Source of the DNA: an uncultured Oscillospiraceae bacterium
GTDB lineage: Bacteria; Bacillota; Clostridia; Oscillospirales; Ruminococcaceae
Direction: 5' to 3'
Assembly (NCBI GenBank): GCA_910587135.1
Contig: CAJULF010000025.1
Coordinates: 1 to 39,890, forward strand
DNA length: 39,890 nt
Shown here: piece by piece, positions 34,436 to 39,890 of the stretch
Numbering within the stretch: position 1 is the stretch's first letter
How the letters are laid out: every line of letters starts with the position of its first letter
Program-made: the position numbers and the translations under genes
Notes under the pieces: model-generated
The model's database searches: none
What the model was told of the DNA's origin: nothing
The model's input: only the letters and a program-made list of their open reading frames with translations

Positions 34436-35305
34436 TCACTCTTTTACCGAACCCGTTACAAGATTACTGTAAATTGATTTCTGAAGACAGAGGAAAATTA
34501 TCAGCGTCGGAATAATACATATGATTATTCCCGCAAAGATAATCTCCCACTTTGCTCCGTACGGTCCTATAAAGCGGTACAGCGCGGTAGATACCACGCC
34601 AAGCTCCTTGCTCGGCATATAAAGGTTCGGTGTATAGAAGTCATTATATATCGAAACAAATTTGATTACCAGCACTGTCGCGATCGCGGGACGCAGCAGC
34701 GGTAGAATTATGCTCCAATATATTCTGGGATACCCCGCGCCGTCAAGGAACGCGCTTTCATCAAGCGACAATGATATATTGTCAAGAAACTGCATGAAAA
34801 TGTATATCGAAATAATATCCGTACCGATATAAAGAACGCAGGGCGCCGCAAGCGAATCGTACATACCGAGCTTGCTTACGATCTGAAATACGGTCACCTG
34901 CATCGAAATATTCGGGAGAAGCGAAGCAAACAGGAACACCGCTTTTACACCGCGGGTAAAAATCGTGCGAAATCGCTGAAGAACAAAAGCGGTCATGGTT
35001 CCGGTAATTATAGTTCCGAAGCAGGATACAGCCAGTATGATCGCGGTATTCAAAAGACCCTGCATTACCTTTCCGTTTATAAACGCTATTTTGAAATTCT
35101 CAAATTGGGGAACGCTCGGAAGCTCGAACACTCCCGTTGAGATATACTCATCATGCGTTTTGAACGCGCCTATCAGCACAACCACAAGCGGAATGATAAC
35201 CAGCAGGCAGCAAAAAATCAGAACCGCATATTTGGGCACCTGAAGCAACGCCCTCGTGAATTTTACGCTTACTTTTTTATTTACCTTGGTTTCTGTGGAT
35301 TTCAT
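34436..35305 (-). CDS. Carbohydrate ABC transporter permease (MalG type)
   Basis: This is a 289-residue inner permease subunit of a CUT1 sugar importer. It has six membrane segments and the ATPase-contact (EAA) loop in DESAFLDGAGYPRIYWSIIL, with the conserved DGAG. Translation starts after GGAGG. It begins 1 bp after the end of the first permease gene, so it is tightly coupled to it. The motor ATPase is not encoded here and is probably a shared MsmK/MsmX-type subunit. Confidence 0.93.
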   Translation of the reverse strand: MKSTETKVNKKVSVKFTRALLQVPKYAVLIFCCLLVIIPLVVVLIGAFKTHDEYISTGVFELPSVPQFENFKIAFINGKVMQGLLNTAIILAVSCFGTIITGTMTAFVLQRFRTIFTRGVKAVFLFASLLPNISMQVTVFQIVSKLGMYDSLAAPCVLYIGTDIISIYIFMQFLDNISLSLDESAFLDGAGYPRIYWSIILPLLRPAIATVLVIKFVSIYNDFYTPNLYMPSKELGVVSTALYRFIGPYGAKWEIIFAGIIICIIPTLIIFLCLQKSIYSNLVTGSVKE

Positions 35306-35306
35306 G

Positions 35307-36236
35307 CTACCTCCTTTCCTTGAAAACGGCTTTTTGAATGCCTGTAACTATCAGAATTATGGCAAGTAGCACAACCGCCATCGCGGACGCAAGACCTATC
35401 TTCTGATACTGGAACGCCGTTTCAATCGTTTTGATAACGAAGGTGCTTGTTCCGGTTTTTCCGCCGGTGATGATATAGGGAATCTCAAACACCGAAATAG
35501 CGCCTTTGACTGCCAGAATAAGCTGAAGCGATACTATGGGGCGAATGCCCGGAAAAACTATATACCTGAAGCGCTGCCACGCATTAGCTCCGTCCAGAGC
35601 CGCCGCTTCATAGATATCCGGCGATATCGACTGTATAGCTCCTATATACATGATAATATCAAAACCGATGTATCGCCAAATTGAAGCGAAAACAAGGCAG
35701 AAATTCACGATATCGGGATTGCTCAGCCATCTTACGGGGTCCAGCCCGAACAGCATCAGGATACTGTTCAATGTTCCCTCTGTATTTGTTATACCGTCAC
35801 CTTTCTGAAAAAAGCGGCGGAAAATCAGCGATACCGCAACTCCGTTCATCATATACGGAAAGAACAGAATTCCCTTGAAAAGCCCCGAAAATTTGATTTT
35901 CGAGCAAAGAATTGAAGCAATCAGAAGCGCTCCTACCTGCTGTAAAAAAGATCCTGCCAGATAGTAAAGAGAATTCTTGAAAGTAGACAGATAATCCTTG
36001 TCGGTAAAAATCCGTATATAGTTATCAAAGCCTACCCATTCCCAGCTTACGCCAAGCTGATCGCGCTGCTGAAAACTGTAAATTCCCATATTTACGGCGG
36101 GAATAATCGTAAACAGAACAAGAAGCACCAGCGGTATCAGCAGAAACAAAAATGTGGTCAGATATTTCTGTCCGGTATATCCCTTGAGCCACTGCACAAG
36201 CGTGCGTTTCACGCGGACAGGGGAATCGCTTGTCAT
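35307..36236 (-). CDS. Carbohydrate ABC transporter permease (MalF type)
   Basis: This 309-residue partner permease of a CUT1 sugar importer has six membrane segments (first TFLFLLIPLVLLVLFTIIPA). The EAA loop is EAAALDGANAWQRFRYIVFP, matching the family EAAxxDGA pattern. It lies downstream of the binding-protein gene, separated by 242 bp that carry two large stem-loops. The second permease follows 1 bp later. Confidence 0.93.
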   Translation of the reverse strand: MTSDSPVRVKRTLVQWLKGYTGQKYLTTFLFLLIPLVLLVLFTIIPAVNMGIYSFQQRDQLGVSWEWVGFDNYIRIFTDKDYLSTFKNSLYYLAGSFLQQVGALLIASILCSKIKFSGLFKGILFFPYMMNGVAVSLIFRRFFQKGDGITNTEGTLNSILMLFGLDPVRWLSNPDIVNFCLVFASIWRYIGFDIIMYIGAIQSISPDIYEAAALDGANAWQRFRYIVFPGIRPIVSLQLILAVKGAISVFEIPYIITGGKTGTSTFVIKTIETAFQYQKIGLASAMAVVLLAIILIVTGIQKAVFKERR

Positions 36237-36264
36237 AAAATATTCTTCCTTTCTTTAGAGCACA

Positions 36265-36317
36265 TTCGGTATCCGATGATAAATACGGACGTATTCCGTC
36301 CTGCGTCGGATACCGAA
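36265..36317 (-). promoter_or_regulatory. Large intercistronic stem-loop before the permease genes
   Basis: TTCGGTATCCGA and TCGGATACCGAA form a perfect 12-bp outer stem with an inner stem ACGGA/TCCGT. It lies 28 bp before the first permease start. It could protect the binding-protein message or limit permease expression. Confidence 0.55.
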
Positions 36318-36426
36318 AATCTCTGTATATTTATTTTCCCTGCCGAACGAAGCCCCGCATAAATACTTACGGAAATGTGAAAAACATTATATATCAAAAA
36401 GCCGAGGCTTCAATAATGTTCCCATT

Positions 36427-36457
36427 CGGCTCAAGCGCAGAATGCGCGCTCAAGCCG
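36427..36457 (-). terminator. Stem-loop just after the binding-protein gene
   Basis: On the minus strand, CGGCTTGAGCGC and GCGCTTGAGCCG can form a 12-bp RNA stem with two G-U pairs, 21 bp past the stop codon. No T-run follows directly; a weaker AAGCCTCGGCTTTTT lies about 35 nt further on. Partial termination or 3'-end protection would give more binding protein than permease. Confidence 0.5.
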
Positions 36458-36478
36458 ACGGGAGGAAAAAACTAAAAA

Positions 36479-37876
36479 TCAGCCGTTATATGCCGCGAAA
36501 TCAGCGTTGCTGTCTCTGGTGCTGTTCCACTTTGCGTTTGCGCTGTCAAGGATAGACTTGAATTCGTCAACGCCCTTTCCCGCGAACGCAGCCTCGGCAA
36601 TCTGAATCTTGAAGTTAGCCGCATCGCCCTGCCATGTGCCGACCTCGGACTCGTTATTGATAGCGTCCCATACGCCTACAAGTCCATCGGGATAGGGTTC
36701 TGTCAGGAACAGCTCGCAGTTTTCAAAGTCGGACAGATATTCGGGAAGAGCAGAACCCTTCAGCGCGCCGATAGAGCCTTCCTTTACCGCAAAGCCGGAA
36801 TCCTCAACAAACCATGTTATGTACTTCTTGCCGAGCGCCTTGATATCGTCGGAACGGTTCTTGTTTATGCCCATGCAGTAATCGGAGCTGGACTCGGCAT
36901 ACTGCTTGCCGTTTACGTTGAACGGAGCGGGCATATAACCGATATCGTCGGGATTGCTTCCCGCCTCCTGGAACTGTGATACAGCCCACGATCCCATTAC
37001 CATGGTAGCGATTTTGCCCTCGTTGATGGCAGCCTTGCAGCCTTCCCAGTCGCTTGTCATGGGATCTTCCTCATGAAGAGTCTGGTCGGAGAATATGTCA
37101 AACATCAATTTATAAACCTCGTAATATGCGTCACCCTCTACGAAAAGGTCGCGCTTGGAGGTCAGAATATCTTTTTCATAGGTGCTGCTTCCGGAAGCTG
37201 AATTTACAAGAGAAGCCCACTGTACGAGCGTCCAGCTTGCGTCCGCAAAGTTCGTGTAGTAAGGGATAGCGTCGGTATTGTCGCGGATAAGCTTCAGGTC
37301 GTTCAGGAACTCTTCGGGCGTTGTAGGAAGAGTTTCAACTCCCGCTTCCTTCCAGATGCGCTTGTTGTAGCATATTCCGCCTGCTACGGAGCCGAGGTGC
37401 GCGATTCCGTATACGGTTCCGTCGTACATCTTCTTGTCAGCCCAGTTATACTTCGCGTCGATCTCCTCATATGTGCCGAGCGGCTCGAAGAAGTTAGAGA
37501 GATCTTTCAGCTTTACAGTATCGGGGATCATCAGAACATCGCCGTATTCGGTAGTGTTCATCATAGTGGGAACGTCGGTAGAATAATCGGTAAAGCCCTG
37601 ATATTCTACCTTGCAGTTGTTAGCTTCCTCAAACGCCTTTGTCATTTCCTCAAGCGAACCGTCCTCGATTCTGTCGGTACGATGAGTCAGAACCTTAAGT
37701 GTAAGAGTTTCTCCGTTGCTTTCCGGAACGGAAGACTGATCGGAGCTGTTGTCCGCGGAATTCACCGGTGAACTGCTGCTGCCGTTGCTGCTGTTATCAG
37801 TGTTAGTTGAGCAGCCGCCAATTGTGAGCACTGTAGCTGCGGCAAGTATTGCCGCAAGAATTTTCCTTGCTTTCAT
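36479..37876 (-). CDS. Extracellular solute-binding lipoprotein of a sugar ABC importer
   Basis: This 465-residue family 1 solute-binding protein probably captures a sugar or oligosaccharide for the two permeases downstream. The N-terminus is a lipoprotein signal with the lipobox TIGGC (Cys22), followed by a Ser/Asn-rich flexible linker to about residue 53. The mature part shows the family pattern, with LTLKVLTHRTDRIEDGSLEE, AAINEGKIATMVMGSWAVSQ and YMPAPFNVNGKQYAES. The start follows AGGAGG. The ligand cannot be told from sequence. The gene has its own consensus promoter. Confidence 0.93.
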   Translation of the reverse strand: MKARKILAAILAAATVLTIGGCSTNTDNSSNGSSSSPVNSADNSSDQSSVPESNGETLTLKVLTHRTDRIEDGSLEEMTKAFEEANNCKVEYQGFTDYSTDVPTMMNTTEYGDVLMIPDTVKLKDLSNFFEPLGTYEEIDAKYNWADKKMYDGTVYGIAHLGSVAGGICYNKRIWKEAGVETLPTTPEEFLNDLKLIRDNTDAIPYYTNFADASWTLVQWASLVNSASGSSTYEKDILTSKRDLFVEGDAYYEVYKLMFDIFSDQTLHEEDPMTSDWEGCKAAINEGKIATMVMGSWAVSQFQEAGSNPDDIGYMPAPFNVNGKQYAESSSDYCMGINKNRSDDIKALGKKYITWFVEDSGFAVKEGSIGALKGSALPEYLSDFENCELFLTEPYPDGLVGVWDAINNESEVGTWQGDAANFKIQIAEAAFAGKGVDEFKSILDSANAKWNSTRDSNADFAAYNG

Positions 37877-37954
37877 AAGTTTTCCTCCTGAATAAGTAAA
37901 TTAAGTAAAGCACCGCCTTGCCCGTCAAGTTAATTTACAGCTTTACGCAAGTTA

Positions 37955-37983
37955 ATATTATCATATTTTTTAATCTATGTCAA
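37955..37983 (-). promoter_or_regulatory. Sigma-A promoter of the sugar ABC importer
   Basis: The minus strand has TTGACA (37978-37983), a 17-bp spacer and TAATAT (37955-37960), about 79 bp before the start codon. The leader has several copies of short AAGTTAAT / TAAATTAACTT-like sequence that may be regulatory. An A/T stem TTTTCC / GGAAAA lies at 37990-38009, just upstream of the -35. Confidence 0.75.
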
Positions 37984-38132
37984 TATATTTTTTCCTTTTT
38001 ATAGGAAAATTTTTTATTTTATTTTTGTAAATACTGCACAAATTTCGGCTCGTTTGTAGAAAAAATAGAGATATTATGTAAGCTCACACGCCTAAAAAAC
38101 CACTTTCTCTTTATTTAGCTTAAGCAAATGAA

Positions 38133-38167
38133 ATATGATGTTTAGCTTATTAAGTTAAACATCATAT
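38133..38167. promoter_or_regulatory. 35-bp palindrome upstream of the sugar ABC importer
   Basis: ATATGATGTTTA and TAAACATCATAT are perfect 12-bp arms, and the centre continues as CTTA-T-TAAG, giving 16 of 17 matched positions per arm. The nonamer TTTAGCTTA inside it recurs directly at 38114-38122. It lies 150 bp upstream of the importer's -35 box. It is a candidate operator or a transcript-end hairpin of the decayed gene on its right. The rest of 37984-38340 holds no evident gene. Confidence 0.5.
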
Positions 38168-38344
38168 GTAATATGAATATCACAGATAAAATACAGTTTA
38201 TTTTCAAAAATATCTGCAATTATGCAGTGAATCGATTTTTTATGTTTCGGGAGAGAGCGGCAGCATATTGATTTACAGCGGAGGCGATACTGTAAAAATA
38301 TCCACACTGTCCACAACGGCGCTTATTTTTTCGTTAATAATCAA

Positions 38345-38771
38345 TTATTTTAAACACTCGTTGACCCACCCAATACACTTTTCGGCAGAGCTTTCCATGC
38401 GTTCAGCTTCAACGCGCCCCTTACCCCATACGGTTTCATAATCAACCTCCGAGCCGTAATTTTTAAGATCAAGCGCGAAATTTGCCTTGGTATTGAGTGC
38501 GGTATCTCACTGAGTTATTTCAGTGCGAATCCGCCAGTATTTTGCAACATTTGCGCTTTGATAATCCTTGTAATAATAGTCAAGAGAAAACATAGAATTG
38601 TACATATTAACGTGGTTATCTGCCGTATTGCCGAAATCGTCGGTTTTCTCAAGGTCTGATGCGTATGCATCTCCATATTCGGTATTCTTAAGAAGCTCCG
38701 CCATTACGGAGTCAAAGTGTGCGCCATTACCGTCCCCATAACCGAAAAGTGTATTTTCACCCTGCGCGGAA
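38345..38771 (-). pseudogene. 3' remnant of a tannase/feruloyl-esterase-like alpha/beta-hydrolase
   Basis: The minus-strand frame from the repeat boundary at 38771 to the TAA at 38345 reads as the C-terminal ~140 residues of a secreted esterase-type hydrolase. It has NSAQGENTLFGYGDGNGAHF, NMYNSMFSLDYYYKDY, KYWRIRTEITQ, an in-frame TGA at 38509-38507, then DTALNTKANFALDLKNYGSE and VDYETVWGKGRVEAER. Relatives carry Gln-Gly-Asp where the TGA stands, so a Gly codon GGA probably became TGA. They also have Trp-Gly-x-Gly-His where this has Gly-Lys-Gly-Arg, so the catalytic His is gone. The N-terminal two-thirds is missing and the frame meets the foldback repeat at its 5' edge. Family naming rests on recalled motifs. 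Confidence 0.65.
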
Positions 38772-38952
38772 TTAAGGCAACGCCGAACAAAGCCCGCGCT
38801 TCGCGCTTTGCACGCATCTTACTTGCATATTTTCCGTCATATTGCACAAGTTCTCCTTGGCAGGCGTCAGCCTGCCGGCGTCGAGCTTGTACAATCCGAC
38901 GGAAAAACCTGACGGCGCAATCTGCGCACAGGCTTTGTGCGGTGTTGCCTTA
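38772..38952. repeat. Foldback (MITE-like) repeat disrupting the hydrolase remnant
   Basis: This 181-bp element has imperfect terminal inverted repeats (left TTAAGGCAACGCCGAACAAA, right end reading TAAGGCAACACCGCACAAAG on the other strand). They match the ends of the element at 32393-32648. Its interior differs: a long stem TTTTCCGTC-ATTG-CACAAG / CTTGT-CAAT-GACGGAAAA topped by the perfect hairpin GGCAGGC-GTCA-GCCTGCC. No open frame of note. It abuts the truncated hydrolase gene exactly at its 5' edge. Confidence 0.8.
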
Positions 38953-38995
38953 GATCTGTTGCAAATATTTTACATGACATGGCAAAAAATCACAG

Positions 38996-39124
38996 CTACA
39001 CAAACAGGTTCCCCATTAAGAGGTAGACGCATACACCTTTCGCGATATATGCCAACAATGTACCTGTTACTGCAGCCGCGGACAAAAAAACAAATATGCA
39101 CCCCCCGTCAGAACTTTCTATCAT
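38996..39124 (-). CDS. Possible small membrane protein
   Basis: This 42-residue frame starts with ATG after a GGGAG Shine-Dalgarno and is almost entirely hydrophobic after residue 8 (CIFVFLSAAAVTGTLLAYIA, then GVCVYLLMG). A TATAAT-like box lies about 35 nt upstream, without a clear -35. It could be a small membrane protein or toxin-like peptide, or chance coding in an A/T-poor stretch. No homologue is recognised. Nothing else is seen between 38953 and the tRNA promoter. Confidence 0.2.
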   Translation of the reverse strand: MIESSDGGCIFVFLSAAAVTGTLLAYIAKGVCVYLLMGNLFV

Positions 39125-39189
39125 TGCTCTCCCTGCCTCTCGCATTTATTATAAAACTTTTTATTTTGTAAAACTTTTATAAAATGTAC

Positions 39190-39218
39190 TTGACAAAACT
39201 TTGATGATGTGATATAAT
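39190..39218 (+). promoter_or_regulatory. Consensus promoter of the tRNA cluster
   Basis: TTGACA (39190-39195), a 17-bp spacer and TATAAT (39213-39218) match the sigma-A consensus exactly. The first tRNA begins 41 bp after the -10 box, as expected for a strong stable-RNA promoter. Confidence 0.88.
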
Positions 39219-39258
39219 TATTAAGTCGCAAAGTTATGACTTTTTGCATGTTATATTT

Positions 39259-39335
39259 GGCGGTATAGCTCAGTTGGCTAGAGCACTTGGTTCATACCCA
39301 GGGTGTCGTTGGTTCAAATCCGACTGCCGCTACCA
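39259..39335 (+). tRNA. tRNA-Met (CAT)
   Basis: A 77-nt cloverleaf with acceptor GGCGGTA paired to TGCCGCT, discriminator A and encoded CCA. The anticodon loop is TTCATAC, giving CAT. The body resembles elongator tRNA-Met of Firmicutes (GGCGGT... GCCGCTACCA). Confidence 0.93.
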
Positions 39336-39338
39336 TAC

Positions 39339-39413
39339 GGCCCGTTGGTCAAGTGGTTAAGACACCACCCTTTCACGGTGGAATCGTGGGTTCAATTCCC
39401 GCACGGGTCACCA
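39339..39413 (+). tRNA. tRNA-Glu (TTC)
   Basis: A 75-nt cloverleaf with acceptor GGCCCGT paired to ACGGGTC, anticodon loop CTTTCAC (anticodon TTC) and encoded CCA. It starts 3 bp after the previous tRNA. Confidence 0.95.
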
Positions 39414-39521
39414 TTGTGGTATCAATATAAATTTAGTTTTTATAATTCTTGATGACATTGTCAAGTTTATCAAAAATGAGATTTTAATGGGATACCTTAT
39501 TACTGATATCTTCTTAAAAAT

Positions 39522-39598
39522 GCGCCAATAGCTCAGTTGGTTAGAGCAACCGGCTCATAACCGGTCGGTCCGGGGTTCGAGTCCCTGTTGGCGCACCA
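39522..39598 (+). tRNA. tRNA with CAT anticodon (Met, or Ile2)
   Basis: A 77-nt cloverleaf with acceptor GCGCCAA paired to TTGGCGC, anticodon loop CTCATAA and encoded CCA. CAT fits Met or, if the C is changed to lysidine, Ile reading AUA. The body differs from the first CAT tRNA and has no initiator features (acceptor position 1 is paired; the stem has no run of three G-C pairs). Confidence 0.88.
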
Positions 39599-39603
39599 AT
39601 TTT

Positions 39604-39679
39604 AGGGGTATAGTTCAGTTGGTAGAACGACGGTCTCCAAAACCGTATGTCGAGGGTTCAAGTCCTTCTGCCCCTGCCA
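39604..39679 (+). tRNA. tRNA-Trp (CCA)
   Basis: A 76-nt cloverleaf with acceptor AGGGGTA paired to TGCCCCT, discriminator G and anticodon loop CTCCAAA (anticodon CCA). The 3' CCA is encoded. It is the last of the four tRNAs. Confidence 0.95.
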
Positions 39680-39695
39680 TTAACAAAATATGCGA

Positions 39696-39737
39696 AATCC
39701 CGCACTGTTGCCGTAAACGGCTTAACAGTACGGGATT
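39696..39737 (+). other. Stem-loop after tRNA-Trp
   Basis: AATCCCG-ACTGTT and AACAGT-CGGGATT pair with a bulge, topped by CCGTAAACGG. No T-run follows. It may assist 3' processing of the tRNA transcript; the true terminator appears to be just downstream. Confidence 0.5.
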
Positions 39738-39746
39738 GCTGTCTGT

Positions 39747-39786
39747 CCAAGAAATTAAAAATTTTTGATTTCTTGGAATTTTTTTA
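39747..39786 (+). terminator. Terminator of the tRNA cluster
   Basis: CCAAGAAAT and ATTTCTTGG form a perfect 9-bp stem followed by AATTTTTTT. This is a clear Rho-independent terminator for the tRNA transcript. Confidence 0.85.
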
Positions 39787-39831
39787 CAAAATAAAAGATT
39801 TTTTAGAACTATGCAACACGAAATGCAACAC

Positions 39832-39856
39832 AAAAAGGGGCTTTTTCAAGCCCCTT
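39832..39856 (-). terminator. Terminator of a minus-strand gene entering from the right
   Basis: On the minus strand, AAGGGGC and GCCCCTT form a stem with TTGAAAAA as the loop, followed by TTT and further T-rich sequence. It begins 4 nt past the TGA of the partial gene at the right edge. Confidence 0.8.
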
Positions 39857-39860
39857 AAAT

Positions 39861-39890
39861 TCACTCGCGCAGCTTCTGCATAACAGCGTC
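39861..39890 (-). CDS. C-terminal end of an unidentified gene (partial)
   Basis: Nine codons and a TGA are visible (DAVMQKLRE). The call rests on the strong terminator just downstream on the same strand. The product cannot be identified. Confidence 0.4.
   Translation of the reverse strand, partial: DAVMQKLRE

Noticed and set aside
39615..39833. A 72-codon minus-strand frame ending in AGAEGLEPSTYGFGDRRS
   Set aside because: It is antisense to tRNA-Trp and its terminator. This peptide string is a familiar false protein that arises from translating the complement of tRNA genes.

Overview
The window looks like chromosomal DNA of a motile, Gram-positive, Clostridia-type anaerobe, probably from the Ruminococcaceae/Oscillospiraceae neighbourhood. 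The reasons are the flgB-to-cheD gene order, a FliY-type switch protein, CheC and CheD, a YtrA-type GntR/ABC cassette, strong Shine-Dalgarno (SD) sites, frequent TTG and GTG starts, and consensus sigma-A promoters. Species-level placement cannot be made from the sequence alone.

Positions 1081-27498 (minus strand, read right to left) hold one large motility locus of 29 genes: flgB, flgC, fliE, fliF, fliG, fliH, fliI, fliJ, fliK, flgD, a conserved flagellar-operon gene, flgE, flbD, motA, motB, fliM, fliY, cheY, fliO, fliP, fliQ, fliR, flhB, flhA, a FliA-type sigma factor, two FlgF/FlgG-type rod genes, cheC and cheD. Together they encode the proximal rod, MS ring, C ring, export gate and ATPase, hook with cap and length control, stator, the late-gene sigma factor, and CheY with three CheC-family proteins to dephosphorylate it. 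Promoters of the form TTGCAA-N17-TATAAT precede flgB and motB. A strong terminator follows cheD. fliL, flhF, flhG, cheA, cheW, cheB, cheR and flagellin are not in the window. A separate AraC-family gene lies beyond the terminator.

Positions 27499-28368 are non-coding and carry a complex structured repeat. Positions 28369-32269 (minus) form a GntR (YtrA-type) - ABC ATPase - large ABC permease operon. Positions 32730-34081 (plus) hold a small monooxygenase-fold protein and a secreted VanY-type carboxypeptidase. Positions 34436-37876 (minus) hold a carbohydrate ABC importer (binding protein and two permeases, no ATPase). Positions 38345-38771 are the decayed 3' end of a tannase/feruloyl-esterase-like hydrolase, cut off by a foldback repeat. 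Positions 39259-39679 hold four tRNA genes (Met, Glu, a CAT tRNA, Trp) with a consensus promoter and a terminator.

The most unusual content is a family of structured intergenic repeats (27911-28346, 32393-32648, 34109-34350). They share an A/T-rich closing helix and two internal stems whose two sides change together between copies. Terminator-like hairpins bound them, and in two copies the hairpins at both ends share a stem sequence. A second foldback repeat (38772-38952) shares end sequence with one of them, and a possible fifth end lies at 37-55. I cannot identify this family. It may be a non-autonomous mobile element, a structured RNA, or both.
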